Assembly (NCBI GenBank): GCA_002321895.1
Contig: DCMZ01000005.1
Span: forward strand, 62,001-126,000
Reading direction: 5' to 3'
Source of the DNA: Bdellovibrionaceae bacterium UBA1609
GTDB lineage: Bacteria > Bdellovibrionota > Bdellovibrionia > Bdellovibrionales > UBA1609
Length of the DNA stretch: 64,000 bases
Position 1 is the first letter of the stretch; the number at the start of each line of letters is the position of its first letter. The position numbers and the translations under genes are program-made. The notes below the pieces were generated by a model. The model had not been told where the DNA came from. It did no database searches and saw only the letters and a list, made by a program, of their open reading frames with translations. Below are positions 1-9,399 of the stretch, in pieces.

Positions 1-1
1 T

Positions 2-562
2 TTTATTAGTTCGGGAGAGTTGTTAGTGGATGGCAGTCACCAACATTGGAGTTTGTCTTTAGATCCAGAAATTCCCTATGGAATGCGTACCAGTAACTAC
101 AACCAGTGGGGGCGGGAGCAAAAGAAGCTCACCCTGATTTCTGATAATCGAGTGACGAATAATATTGTGGACAAACAACACGGAAGCTATTTGGATAAAA
201 AGCCGAACACATCCATAGGAAATATGCGGGTGACGGCAAAGACACCTCGACAGGTGGATGAACTTCGCAAAACCGAGGGGATTGTCGTTGAGATCCTTCA
301 ACTCAGTGGACTTTTCACGGATGTAAACACACTGACCTTCAGTAGCGAGATAAGACTTGCGAGAGTGATCGATAACACAACAGGAAAGTCCTTTTTTGCC
401 AAAGGCGGGAACTTCTCCGGGTCCTTTAAAGATAACACCACACAAATTGTGTTTTCCAATGAACAGACGGATCAACATTTAATGAATTTTAGAATTGACG
501 GTGGAGTGAGTTATTTTGGTCCCAAGTGGGCTTTACTTAATGGCGTTAGCATTACAAGCTAA
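2..562 (+). CDS. C-terminal part of an unknown protein (5' end outside window)
   Basis: The reading frame is open from the first bases of the window, so this is the last ~186 codons of a longer gene; the TTG at 20 is not a convincing start. The product has alternating polar and hydrophobic stretches (for example LTFSSEIRLARVIDNTT), as in beta-rich exported proteins, but I recognise no domain. It ends with TAA at 560-562, inside a terminator hairpin, and converges on trpS with an 11-base overlap. Function unknown. Confidence 0.6.
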   Translation, partial: FISSGELLVDGSHQHWSLSLDPEIPYGMRTSNYNQWGREQKKLTLISDNRVTNNIVDKQHGSYLDKKPNTSIGNMRVTAKTPRQVDELRKTEGIVVEILQLSGLFTDVNTLTFSSEIRLARVIDNTTGKSFFAKGGNFSGSFKDNTTQIVFSNEQTDQHLMNFRIDGGVSYFGPKWALLNGVSITS

Positions 563-575
563 CGCCGGTTTTTTT
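542..575 (+). terminator. Rho-independent terminator between two convergent genes
   Basis: A perfect 9-bp inverted repeat (GGCGTTAGC at 542-550, GCTAACGCC at 558-566) with a 7-base loop is followed by GG and seven T. The stop codon of the plus-strand gene (560-562) and that of trpS (552-554, minus strand) both lie in the hairpin. The T run favours termination of the plus-strand gene. Confidence 0.85.
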
Positions 576-1550
576 ACGGATTTCATTTAAAAGGGGCCGA
601 GCGATCTCTCTCGCCCTTTGTGCCCCGTCATCTAAAATCTGATCCAGGCGACCTGTGTCCGCCATAAGGTCGTCATAGACTTCTTTTTTTTCTGTAAAAT
701 AATTTTCAATTTTTTCAAACAGGATTTGCTTGGCTTCTCCCCAAGCAATTCCAGCCCGGTAGGTCTCTGCCAACTGGTTCTGTTCTTCATCAGTAGAAAA
801 GTATTTGTAAAGGTCAAAAATCAAAGAGTCATCAGGATCTTTAGGGGACTCCGGTGGACTGGAATCGGTTTTGATTTTCATCACTTTTTTTCTGAGTTTT
901 TTCGAGTCTAAAAACAGTGGGATTCCATTGTTATAGCTTTTACTCATCTTTCGGCCATCTAAGCCGGGTATCAAGCTGTCTTTTTTTGTGATGGGCTCCG
1001 GCAGGGTGAAAGTGTCACCATAGTTATTGTTAAATTTTTGAGCAATATCTCTAGCGAACTCTAAATGTTGAATTTGATCTTCTCCCACTGGAACTTTAGT
1101 GGAGTTAAACATCAAGATGTCAGCACTCATTAACACCGGGTAGTTGTACAATCCCATGTTCACTCCGTGGTCCAAATCCTTTTTGCCATCAGCCTGATTG
1201 GCATCGAGCTTTGCCTTATAGGCGTGGGCCCTATTCATAAAACCTTTGGGTGTAAAACAGGAAAGAATCCACTGCAGTTCAAAAATTTCAGGGATATCCG
1301 ATTGCTTATAAAGAATGGATTTGGAGGTATCCAGTCCGCAGGCAATCCAAGTGGCTGCGACATTATATATGCTATGCCTTAAATCCTCTCCCTTATGCAT
1401 AGAGGTTAGGGAGTGATAGTCCGCAATGAATAAAAGCGAAGTGTCAGCGGATTGAGAGGTAGTATCTATGGCCGGTCGGATGGCTCCCAGGTAGTTACCC
1501 AAGTGAACCTCTCCAGTAGGTTTAATTCCAGTTAATACAATTTCCGCCAT
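552..1550 (-). CDS. trpS: Tryptophanyl-tRNA synthetase
   Basis: Charges tRNA-Trp with tryptophan in the cytoplasm, a class I aminoacyl-tRNA synthetase. The 332-residue length is normal for bacterial TrpS. The HIGH-type motif is PTGEVHLGNYLG (residues 11-22) and the KMSKS loop is GRKMSKSYNN near residue 200. The ATG at 1550 follows AGGTGAGG at good spacing. The gene stands alone on the minus strand, divergent from the large AAA+/M41 gene. Its 3' end overlaps the neighbouring gene inside a terminator hairpin. Confidence 0.96.
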   Translation of the reverse strand: MAEIVLTGIKPTGEVHLGNYLGAIRPAIDTTSQSADTSLLFIADYHSLTSMHKGEDLRHSIYNVAATWIACGLDTSKSILYKQSDIPEIFELQWILSCFTPKGFMNRAHAYKAKLDANQADGKKDLDHGVNMGLYNYPVLMSADILMFNSTKVPVGEDQIQHLEFARDIAQKFNNNYGDTFTLPEPITKKDSLIPGLDGRKMSKSYNNGIPLFLDSKKLRKKVMKIKTDSSPPESPKDPDDSLIFDLYKYFSTDEEQNQLAETYRAGIAWGEAKQILFEKIENYFTEKKEVYDDLMADTGRLDQILDDGAQRAREIARPLLNEIRKKTGVSL

Positions 1551-2023
1551 AACCTCACCTTTCGCTACCTCATATTAAAAGGTTTTTAATGGCACGTCTA
1601 CGCGGAGAAATAACAAGAATTCCGATGGCATTTTGCTACCTCCCAAAGTGGAATCACTGTGAAAAAAATTTTTAACACAATGAGTAAGTCTAATGGGAAA
1701 GCAAAGGTTTTGAAAAACTTAAAAAGAGGTGGTTCCGTTCTGGAATTAAAACTTTTCCTATAAGAGTTGCAAAATCCATGTAATTGACCACCCGTTCCAA
1801 AGCGTTCGAATTTAGATGTGTTTTGCGATAAGTCATTTTTATGTATTCAATAATGTTACTTCATGCCTCTTAAGTGTATGGAAATACTAACCAATTTGGT
1901 TTACGGAAATTGTGTATTTCTGTCAGTTTTTCCTTTTGCCTTATCAAAAAGCGGAATGTGGATAAGTTCCACAATGGCACCTGGGTTGCAAAAGTTCTGA
2001 TGAAACTTTTAGGGGAAATGAAT
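1551..2023. other. Divergent intergenic region upstream of trpS and the AAA+/M41 gene
   Basis: This 473-base stretch must hold the promoters for both divergent genes. The downstream frame stays open from a GTG at 1874, but that start has no ribosome-binding site and the codons before 2024 look non-coding. A TTGACC at 1784-1789 could be a -35 box, but the matching -10 is weak. No RNA gene or repeat seen. Confidence 0.4.
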
Positions 2024-5000
2024 ATGCAAAGTGATTATTGCGCACAAAATTCGGGATTCGCTCGATTAATTTTACAACGTGTCCTTCAATCCATTTTTAT
2101 GGTTGTTATCTTATTGGCCATGTCGATTGCCGGTGCTCAAGACGGCACTAATAGTAATGGAAATAATAATGGATCCAACAATAGCGGAAACGGCAATGGC
2201 ATGCTTGATCCTATTCAGGTGAAGAAGCTTGCTGAACAGGTGTATACGAAAAATATTGCTGTGGATTTCGAAAATCTCGCCAAATTGCAATTTTATGCGT
2301 TTCAAGAAACAGCCCTAGAGTTTGCACGTCGAATTCGATTTGAGGCACAGTATGATCCTTCAACGATGAACCAAGGCCGTTTTGTTTTTTTAGATCAATC
2401 GCTATCGGGCCTTATAAAAATGATGACGATGGTGGACCCAGCTATGGCCGTTTACGCCAATATAGAATCTCGCCATATGGATCCTATCGTAGAGCAAAAG
2501 CATGATCCCATCGCAAAGGAATTAGAGAAAGCAGCTTATGATATCCAGACTATATATGGAGGCAGCGGAGAGCATTTTGAACAGCTTTTAAATAAAATTT
2601 GGATGGTCAGACAAGCTGTTTTACACATGGATACCGCTTTTCCTGAGCTTTCTGAGTTTATCAAGGCAATGGATCCTAACAGTTCTGAGGAAGATCGAAG
2701 AATTAAAAGCTCCATTCCTGAAGTCAAAAATAGTGATGCCGACACAAAGACAAATTTGCCGGCTTTACTCGATGCTGGTAGATATCGCGACTTTTCTTTA
2801 GATCAAGCTCGCGACAACATAAAATCTATTAAAAAACACTTAGAAGCTAACTTGATAGAGCAACCTGAATTGGTCCGCTTTCTAGAGGAAGTGGAAATGC
2901 GTAATTACCTTTACCCACGTACAAGACCAGAAGTCTTTATGACGATGGGTCTACCGGGTGTAGGTAAAGACACTGTGGCTGAGTCTTATGCCATTGCTAT
3001 GCACGAAGGGAATGTTGAAGCCGCCGAAGATCATATATACAGGTTTAAAATTGCTCGCAAAGATGCGGATCTTTGGTCCGAATTAGGTTCCAGTACGGGT
3101 TACGTGGGTTCTAGCTCGTTTCCGCCCTTCTTAAGATGGTGTATTGAGCACTCCGGTGGAAAGTACAAATTGGTGGAAATGAAGGGGCAAAAGGGTCCAG
3201 AATACAAAGTCGAGAAGAATCCAGAATGGAAAGGGAAATCACTACCAGGAACTGTGCCTCCAGAGAGAGCCATTGTTTTTATCAACGAATTTCATGACTG
3301 GTCCTACAACATAAAAAATGACTTTTTGAAGCAGTTTATAGAAAAAGGAATTATTCCTATCAATAATCCTAACGGTGGGATAAGCCAAATGCGTTTGAAC
3401 TTTACAGTGCAAATTGCATCAAATGATGGGATTGGACTTCTTGCAGATAGACATATTGATGGCCGTCCAAGGGGAAAAAGACAAGAGTTCAAAGAATTAC
3501 TTCGCAGGTGGATGGCTATCCACCATAGAAAAGATCGTCTGAGAGCCGAGATTGTTAAAGATCATGGTTCAGGGGAAGGCGAGCAGCGTAAAGGAACTTC
3601 AGAAGAAGTGGCCAACAGAATTCAGAACATCTTTTTGTTGCAGCCTTTAAGCCCAGAAGGCCTTAGGAAAATAGCAAATATTCTTATGGAGCGATTGCGC
3701 TCTAAATTAGAGAATATTAACTCTAATCTTGGAAAGATTCGTCTGGCATGGACTGAGAATGTTCTAAAAGTAATTCAAGACTATCAATATGTGGCCGAAG
3801 AGAACGCTCGTCCCATGGAAAACAAAGTAGAGAGTCTTGTTCAAACGACCATCGACAAAGCTCTATTTAAAGGAAAATTCGGAGACCATAACTCTGAAAA
3901 AGAGATTTCCATCGATATATTGCCAAAAAATGATGGAACTCTAGAGTTTGTAGCTGAAATAAAAGCCGAGGAAGAGGGTAAAGAAATTAAGTCGGAAACT
4001 CGTCTCCCGGTAGAAGCCTCAGAGGCCACAAAATTCAATGATCCTCTTTCAAAAGAAGAACTATCGGAGCTTATGAATTTGGGTGAAAAGCTGAAAAACC
4101 AAGTGTTTGGTGTGGATCATGTGATTGATGAAATCGTTAAGGCTGTAGTTCGATCTGAAACCGAAGCGACGGTGAATCTCGATCGTGTGGATGCTCGTCT
4201 TCCAAAAGCGAATGTATTTGCCTTCTTCGGTTTGTCTTCTACTGGTAAGACTGAAATGACCAAAGCGTTGGCCGAAATCCTCACTGGAAATCGCGAAAAC
4301 GTTTGGTTGGTCAACGCCAATCAGCTGAAGCACGAAGGGCATTGGGAAGAAAAGTTCGGCTATGATCAAGCCGACCCCAATAAACTTTCCGAGTTTCAAA
4401 AAGAATACGATCGTCGTAATGGCCGTATGATTGTTGTCTTGGACGAATTGGCGAATGCAAATATGGAACATACTAAAATCCTCTATGATTACTTTAGAGA
4501 AGCCGAAGTGGGCGGGCGTAAAATGGCCGGAGTCACTTTTATCGTGACTGGTAATGCCGGAGAAGAATGGTATCAGGGAATACCATCTCGTGTGCCTGAG
4601 ACAGAGAAACATTTCTCTATGCTTGAAATCTACAGAAAGATGATCAAACGAAAAAATGAACAGGAAAATCTGCTGAAACGCTATTTCCCAGAAGCTTTGA
4701 TCAAACGTATAGGTATGCGCAGAATATTCTTCTTCCCGCCACTCGATTTCAAAGCGATTCGCCAGTTGTTTTACTTGAAGCTTAAGATCCACATGGAAGG
4801 GGAGTTTGGAGAAAACCGAGAGCGTTATTGGTTCGATGTGAAGTTCGCAAATAAACAAGAGGTGGAAAGAATCGTTGAGATCTTCGAAAGAGAAGGATTT
4901 GCGCTGGATGGTCAGGGAGCAAGTATCGATGACTTTGTAAGGGAAGGATTTGCTCTAGATCTTAAGTACAAATTAAAAGAGCTACTTGCTCAAGGGAAAA

Positions 5001-6235
5001 TCGAAAACGGAGAAGAAGTGGTTTTGAAGCTTAATTCTGAAAAGACAGAAGCCAACCGCTATGACCGTGGGAACGACGCTGGTGTAACCTCTAAAGGTGT
5101 TTATATCGATGTTGAACTTCCTCAACGTAATGATGGTTTTACCTTTTTTATACAAGGTCATCCCCATCAGTTAGATGTGAAAACGACCACTGTGGATCAA
5201 GTTTTGACGGCCTATCATGAAGCCGGACACGAAATGGTGAGACATATTTTCTTTGGCGATAAATTTATGCCAGATGGAATTAGTGTCATACCTGGAGTGG
5301 ATTGGTTTGGTACCCGTTGGATATACTATTTAGGTGTGGCTAGGTCTGAGCAGATAGAGCGTTATGAAATGACCCGTGAAGCGGTGGTTCGAGATATGGC
5401 TATCCTACAGGGTGGATGGATGGCACAAGCCCTTGTAACGGGTGGTGAATATCATGATTCCGGTAAAAGTAATGATATTGAACGCGCCACGGAGCTAGCT
5501 CGATTAGCCATTGTACAGATTGGTGTGAGTGATAAGTTTGGAGTTGAAGCGCTTCCGCCTGGAATGACTCCCGCTGAATACGCGCGATCTCTTAAAGGTG
5601 AAAGAGCAGAAATCTATCAGTCCGAATTACAGTCCATGATAGAAGAGTCCGTGAAGCTGGCTAAGGAAAGTTTACTTGTTAACTATGACGTGTTTATAAA
5701 AATGGGTCAGGAGTTGGCTCGAGTGGGGGACATGAAAGGCCCCGCAATGGTTGAGTTCTATGAGAAATTTGGGCATGAGATTATCGCTGAATTTGAGCAA
5801 TTTGAAGAGTTCAGAGATAGAGCACTTGAAATCAGAGAGGGAAAATATACGCGAAATAGTCGTGGTGACGTGACCTACTTCAAAGATATGGGTTTGATTG
5901 ATCGCGCTCTCTATTATGTGGGATTAAAGAAACCCGATTTGGCTTTATCAGAGGAATCCATCAAAGCAAAGGAAGGTTCCTACAGAAAGCGCGATGGCGA
6001 CTTAAGAGCAGACTCTCTAATGCCTGAGCACGTTGAGCGAATAGAAGATGTGGTTGAACGTTATAAAGCGGAAAACCGTAAGGGTGTACCCGTGCCGGAC
6101 AATATACCGGTGAGTTCAGAAGCTAAAGTTTTGGAATTAAAAGCAGGTTCGAGTGAAGTTAATTTTGCTGAGGGCGTGGACATCAGTGGTGGGACTCCTT
6201 CAGCCTCTCGAGTTTGCAAAAGCTTGTTTATGTAA
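2024..6235 (+). CDS. Exported/anchored tandem AAA+ ATPase fused to an FtsH-type M41 metallopeptidase
   Basis: I choose the ATG at 2024 (1,403 aa) because AGGGG lies 8 bases before it and an N-terminal signal or anchor follows: positive residues, a hydrophobic run ~21-36, then AGA-QDG. A N/G/S-rich linker comes next. Module 1 has Walker A GLPGVGKDT (309-317) and an atypical Walker B, VFINEF (N421). Module 2 has Walker A GLSSTGKT (736-743), Walker B VVLDEL (D807, E808) and sensor-like IVTGN. The C-terminal part carries HEAGH (H1065-H1069) and SNDIERATELAR (D1151), the zinc ligands of FtsH-type M41 peptidases. FtsH itself has one AAA+ module, two TM helices and ~640 residues, so this is a different architecture. 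A single signal-like segment would put the ATPase outside the cytoplasm, where ATP is scarce; it may instead be anchored facing inward. Substrates unknown. Single gene with its own terminator. Confidence 0.85.
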   Translation: MQSDYCAQNSGFARLILQRVLQSIFMVVILLAMSIAGAQDGTNSNGNNNGSNNSGNGNGMLDPIQVKKLAEQVYTKNIAVDFENLAKLQFYAFQETALEFARRIRFEAQYDPSTMNQGRFVFLDQSLSGLIKMMTMVDPAMAVYANIESRHMDPIVEQKHDPIAKELEKAAYDIQTIYGGSGEHFEQLLNKIWMVRQAVLHMDTAFPELSEFIKAMDPNSSEEDRRIKSSIPEVKNSDADTKTNLPALLDAGRYRDFSLDQARDNIKSIKKHLEANLIEQPELVRFLEEVEMRNYLYPRTRPEVFMTMGLPGVGKDTVAESYAIAMHEGNVEAAEDHIYRFKIARKDADLWSELGSSTGYVGSSSFPPFLRWCIEHSGGKYKLVEMKGQKGPEYKVEKNPEWKGKSLPGTVPPERAIVFINEFHDWSYNIKNDFLKQFIEKGIIPINNPNGGISQMRLNFTVQIASNDGIGLLADRHIDGRPRGKRQEFKELLRRWMAIHHRKDRLRAEIVKDHGSGEGEQRKGTSEEVANRIQNIFLLQPLSPEGLRKIANILMERLRSKLENINSNLGKIRLAWTENVLKVIQDYQYVAEENARPMENKVESLVQTTIDKALFKGKFGDHNSEKEISIDILPKNDGTLEFVAEIKAEEEGKEIKSETRLPVEASEATKFNDPLSKEELSELMNLGEKLKNQVFGVDHVIDEIVKAVVRSETEATVNLDRVDARLPKANVFAFFGLSSTGKTEMTKALAEILTGNRENVWLVNANQLKHEGHWEEKFGYDQADPNKLSEFQKEYDRRNGRMIVVLDELANANMEHTKILYDYFREAEVGGRKMAGVTFIVTGNAGEEWYQGIPSRVPETEKHFSMLEIYRKMIKRKNEQENLLKRYFPEALIKRIGMRRIFFFPPLDFKAIRQLFYLKLKIHMEGEFGENRERYWFDVKFANKQEVERIVEIFEREGFALDGQGASIDDFVREGFALDLKYKLKELLAQGKIENGEEVVLKLNSEKTEANRYDRGNDAGVTSKGVYIDVELPQRNDGFTFFIQGHPHQLDVKTTTVDQVLTAYHEAGHEMVRHIFFGDKFMPDGISVIPGVDWFGTRWIYYLGVARSEQIERYEMTREAVVRDMAILQGGWMAQALVTGGEYHDSGKSNDIERATELARLAIVQIGVSDKFGVEALPPGMTPAEYARSLKGERAEIYQSELQSMIEESVKLAKESLLVNYDVFIKMGQELARVGDMKGPAMVEFYEKFGHEIIAEFEQFEEFRDRALEIREGKYTRNSRGDVTYFKDMGLIDRALYYVGLKKPDLALSEESIKAKEGSYRKRDGDLRADSLMPEHVERIEDVVERYKAENRKGVPVPDNIPVSSEAKVLELKAGSSEVNFAEGVDISGGTPSASRVCKSLFM

Positions 6236-6329
6236 ACAGGTATTTATTTAGATTTCACTGGTCCGAAGACGACTTACGAGATGTCGCCAAGGGTGGGGAA
6301 GGTGAATGAAAATCCTCGGAAACGGGGTC

Positions 6330-6367
6330 AAAGTAAAGGTGGAGACACCTTTACTTTGCTTTTTTTT
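6330..6367 (+). terminator. Strong Rho-independent terminator after the AAA+/M41 gene
   Basis: A perfect 12-bp stem (6330-6341 with 6346-6357) and a GAGA loop are followed by GC and eight T. Flanking CCTCGGAA (6314-6321) and TTCCGAGG (6375-6382) can pair outside it and lengthen the structure. Confidence 0.92.
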
Positions 6368-6511
6368 AGTCTCATTCCGAGGCGTTCAGTGTTTATCTTG
6401 TGATTAATATTTCTATATTGATTAATGCCTAAACGATCAGATGGATTGAATAGGGATATCTGTTGGCATTCTGTTTGCTCTATATTGGGGTAGTGCGTGG
6501 GGGCGCGGGAT

Positions 6512-7444
6512 ATGAATTTTCAACTCAAAACTCTCTTATACAGTCTCATTTTGAAAGTTCCTTTAATGGCCTTCCAAAACTGCGGTAGTGAAATGAAGTT
6601 CGCGCAGATTGAGGAATCCGTTGTTTCGAGTGAAGGAGAAGACGGGTCTCCACCTGTTACCGTAGTGGACGATGAGATTCCGAGAACTCCAGAAGCACCA
6701 GAAGATCCATTTAATGAAGAGGAAGACACTCCGGGAGTGATTTACCTGCCCATTTTAGATGAATGGGCTTCCATGGCATTTGAAGATAATGTGGCCAGAC
6801 CCGATGCCGGGGACCGAGACTATAATGATGCTGTATTTAATTACCGCGTGGCAGAACAGTATAACCAATACAACCAATTAATACGAATCTTTATAGAGCT
6901 ACGAGTTCGAGAAAAAATATCTGGCAATAACCATCGTCTCCACCTTTATCTCAATGGAGATCCAACAGCTGATTTTTCAAATATCTCCACTTTAAGTTCC
7001 AAAGCCATTCCCGGAAAAGCTAATGTTACGATGACATTGCCTGATGGTAATATTGAATATCTACAAAATGTGGATCATTTTGTAGTGGTTCCAGAAACCA
7101 GTGGTTCAAAAGGTGATATCTATCAGATACAGTTGGATTTGATAGATATGGAGGAACCGAGTTTGTCCGAAGTGAGGAACTATATCGATTTTCGAAGATA
7201 TAGGTTTATCTTACAAAATCATGGGCAAAATATGGGAATTGATTTATCAGAAATCAACTCTTCAGATGAGATGTTGGCCACCGATGGATATCCTTTAGGG
7301 TTTATGATACCCACGGATTGGGCGCCGCCTTCCGAGGGGCAGTTGATTGATAACAAATACCCTAATTTTGAAGTCTATCGATCATTTCTTTTGGATCCCA
7401 ACTCCATACCTATAGATGATGCCTACAGTTGGTTTGAAATGTAA
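6512..7444 (+). CDS. Exported LruC-domain-like protein, probable lipoprotein
   Basis: The ATG at 6512 (310 aa) is preferred to the GTG at 6497 because the signal-like segment follows it directly. The hydrophobic stretch ends ...MAFQNC-GS, with C24 a probable lipidation site. The -1 residue is N rather than G/A/S, so this is not a textbook lipobox. An acidic, proline-rich linker (~residues 30-75) leads to a folded region with DRDYNDAVFNYRV (DYND at 103-106), the signature of LruC/DUF4842-type exported domains with possible calcium-binding acidic residues. Function in the family is poorly known. Preceded by a strong terminator, so transcribed on its own; converges on the acetyltransferase gene with 21 bases between. 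Confidence 0.7.
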   Translation: MNFQLKTLLYSLILKVPLMAFQNCGSEMKFAQIEESVVSSEGEDGSPPVTVVDDEIPRTPEAPEDPFNEEEDTPGVIYLPILDEWASMAFEDNVARPDAGDRDYNDAVFNYRVAEQYNQYNQLIRIFIELRVREKISGNNHRLHLYLNGDPTADFSNISTLSSKAIPGKANVTMTLPDGNIEYLQNVDHFVVVPETSGSKGDIYQIQLDLIDMEEPSLSEVRNYIDFRRYRFILQNHGQNMGIDLSEINSSDEMLATDGYPLGFMIPTDWAPPSEGQLIDNKYPNFEVYRSFLLDPNSIPIDDAYSWFEM

Positions 7445-7465
7445 AAGGCAATACAGCTTATAAAG

Positions 7466-7924
7466 TTATAGATTTAGGATCATTTGTGGCAAAAACATGT
7501 TTGGCTCAACGTTGGATCGAATGAGGCCCACCTTTTTTGCTCCCATCTTTAAATAAAAACCTTCAGCTGGTGGGTCAGAAGTCCATTGCAACTGATTCCA
7601 AGATTGGGCTTTTGCTATAGAAATGGCTTCTTTAAATAAGGACCTGCCATATCCTCTTCCGATATAAGCAGGCTCGAGCCACATATGATCTAGAGTGGGT
7701 ATATCGTCGCTGTTTTTAAATGCAAAAAAACCTATGATTTTTTGAGCTGAAGATTCAGCGACAAATACATAGCCACTATGAATTTGATCCGCGTCCACTT
7801 TGAGCGCTATTTCACATTGTTTGAGGTAACTGTCAGGATAGTCCCAATGCGATTTTGAACGAAGCGCGAGTTGTTTGAGGTGTTCACAGTCCCCCAAAAT
7901 AGCTTTTCTAAATCTTATTTCCAT
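7466..7924 (-). CDS. GNAT-family N-acetyltransferase
   Basis: A 152-residue cytoplasmic enzyme of the GNAT fold, predicted to transfer acetyl from acetyl-CoA to an unknown amine. The acetyl-CoA pyrophosphate loop is GRGYGRSLFKEA (residues ~109-120), preceded by the usual strand HMWLEPAYI. The length is typical of single-domain GNATs. It starts 49 bases after lpdA on the same strand, so it may be read through from the 2-oxoglutarate dehydrogenase operon, but nothing ties it to that enzyme. Substrate cannot be told. Confidence 0.85.
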   Translation of the reverse strand: MEIRFRKAILGDCEHLKQLALRSKSHWDYPDSYLKQCEIALKVDADQIHSGYVFVAESSAQKIIGFFAFKNSDDIPTLDHMWLEPAYIGRGYGRSLFKEAISIAKAQSWNQLQWTSDPPAEGFYLKMGAKKVGLIRSNVEPNMFLPQMILNL

Positions 7925-7973
7925 ATAGATCCTCTGAAGCTGAGTCTTAGTTGAATTTTAGGCTATAGCTGAA

Positions 7974-9383
7974 TTACATCTGTCTTGCACGTTTATCCAC
8001 AGCCAGTGCAGCTTCCCGGACCACTTCACTGAGGGTGGGGTGGGCATGAAAACTTCGTGCTAAGTCTTCGGCACTGCCGCCAAATTCCATGGCCACCACC
8101 GCCTCTCCGATAAGGTCTCCTGCTCGTGGGCCAAGAATATGAACTCCCAAAATTTTGTCAGACTCTTTATGAGCTAAAATTTTGGCTTGTCCTTCGGTGT
8201 GACCCATGGCTTTGGCTCGCCCATTTGGAGAGAATGGAAAGGTTCCTACATTGTAGGGGATATTTTGTTCTTTAAGTTGATCTTCTGTGTAGCCTACGGA
8301 AGCTAACTCAGGCCAGGTATAAACAATACCAGGAACTGTTAAGTAGTTAACGTGACCAGATTGACCAGAAACGATTTCAGCAACAGCAACCCCTTCTTCT
8401 TCCGCTTTGTGTGCTAGCATAGGACCTGGAATGAGGTCGCCAATCGCATATATGTTAGGAACATTGGTTTGAAAGCTATGATTCACTTCAACCTGTCCTC
8501 TTTGGTTGGGAGTGATCCCTACATTTTCCAAGCCTAATCCTTCAGAGTAGGGTCGTCTTCCTGTGGAAACCAAAACAACATCACCTTCGATTTCGCTGGT
8601 TTCTCCAGTTTTTAAATTTTCATACTTAACTTTCATTGGTTGAGACTCAGTGTTCGCTTCAACCACTTTAGATTCCATTAAAAATTCCATGCCTTGTTTT
8701 TTGAGTACAGCTTGGAATCTTTTAGCAATTTTGGTGTCCATGCCGGCAGCTATGGCATTAGTAAATTCGATCACTGTGACTTTTGCTCCCAAGCGTTTCC
8801 ATACGGAACCCAACTCCAGGCCAATCACACCACCACCAATCACGATGAGGTGGTCAGGAACCTTTTCTAGATCTAATGCGCCAGTGGATGTAACTACAGA
8901 TTTTTCATCTACAGGTAGAAAGGGAAGGTGGTTAGGGACGCTACCTGTGGCTAACATAATATTTGAAGCCGTGAGCTTTTCTGAACCACCGTCATTTAAA
9001 CTGACTTCTACAGTGTTTTTGTCCAGAACCTTACCAGTGCCAATAAAAGTTTCTATCTTATTTTTATTCATCAAATAGTCGATACCGTCGGTGAGCTCTT
9101 TAACGATGGCATTTTTTCTTTCCATCATTTTTTTTAGGTTTAGCTTTACTCCGGAGGTATCAACACCATGGTCAGCCAGTTCGTGTTGAGCTGCGATAAA
9201 ATGTTCGCTGGACTCAAGCAATGCCTTAGAGGGGATACATCCCACGTTGAGACAGGTGCCACCCAGAGCACCACGTTTATCAATTATAGCGACTTTAAGT
9301 CCTAATTGAGCAGCACGAATGGCTCCCGTGTAACCTCCAGGGCCGGCACCAATAACAACTAAATCGTAGGCTTTATCTGACAT
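7974..9383 (-). CDS. lpdA: Dihydrolipoyl dehydrogenase (E3)
   Basis: FAD enzyme that reoxidises the dihydrolipoyl groups of E2 and passes electrons to NAD+. The N-terminal FAD site is VVIGAGPGGYTGAI; the redox-active disulfide is GGTCLNVGC (C44, C49); the NAD site is VIGGGVIGLELGSVW; the C-terminal catalytic motif is HAHPTLSE. The length of 469 is normal. ATG at 9383 with AAGGAAA upstream, 16 bases after sucB and clearly in the same operon, so it serves the 2-oxoglutarate dehydrogenase complex and perhaps others. Two more flavin disulfide oxidoreductases occur in this window (17112 and 61221). Confidence 0.95.
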   Translation of the reverse strand: MSDKAYDLVVIGAGPGGYTGAIRAAQLGLKVAIIDKRGALGGTCLNVGCIPSKALLESSEHFIAAQHELADHGVDTSGVKLNLKKMMERKNAIVKELTDGIDYLMNKNKIETFIGTGKVLDKNTVEVSLNDGGSEKLTASNIMLATGSVPNHLPFLPVDEKSVVTSTGALDLEKVPDHLIVIGGGVIGLELGSVWKRLGAKVTVIEFTNAIAAGMDTKIAKRFQAVLKKQGMEFLMESKVVEANTESQPMKVKYENLKTGETSEIEGDVVLVSTGRRPYSEGLGLENVGITPNQRGQVEVNHSFQTNVPNIYAIGDLIPGPMLAHKAEEEGVAVAEIVSGQSGHVNYLTVPGIVYTWPELASVGYTEDQLKEQNIPYNVGTFPFSPNGRAKAMGHTEGQAKILAHKESDKILGVHILGPRAGDLIGEAVVAMEFGGSAEDLARSFHAHPTLSEVVREAALAVDKRARQM

Positions 9384-9399
9384 AACAATTTTCCTTAAA

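Noticed and set aside
1874..2023. GTG at 1874 as start of the AAA+/M41 gene
   Set aside because: No ribosome-binding site, and it would bury the signal-like segment behind 50 extra residues. ATG at 2024 has AGGGG at ideal distance.
4061..4858. 265-codon open frame on the minus strand
   Set aside because: Entirely antisense within the AAA+/M41 gene, over its second Walker A and B region; no ribosome-binding site and no domain. Shadow of the sense gene.
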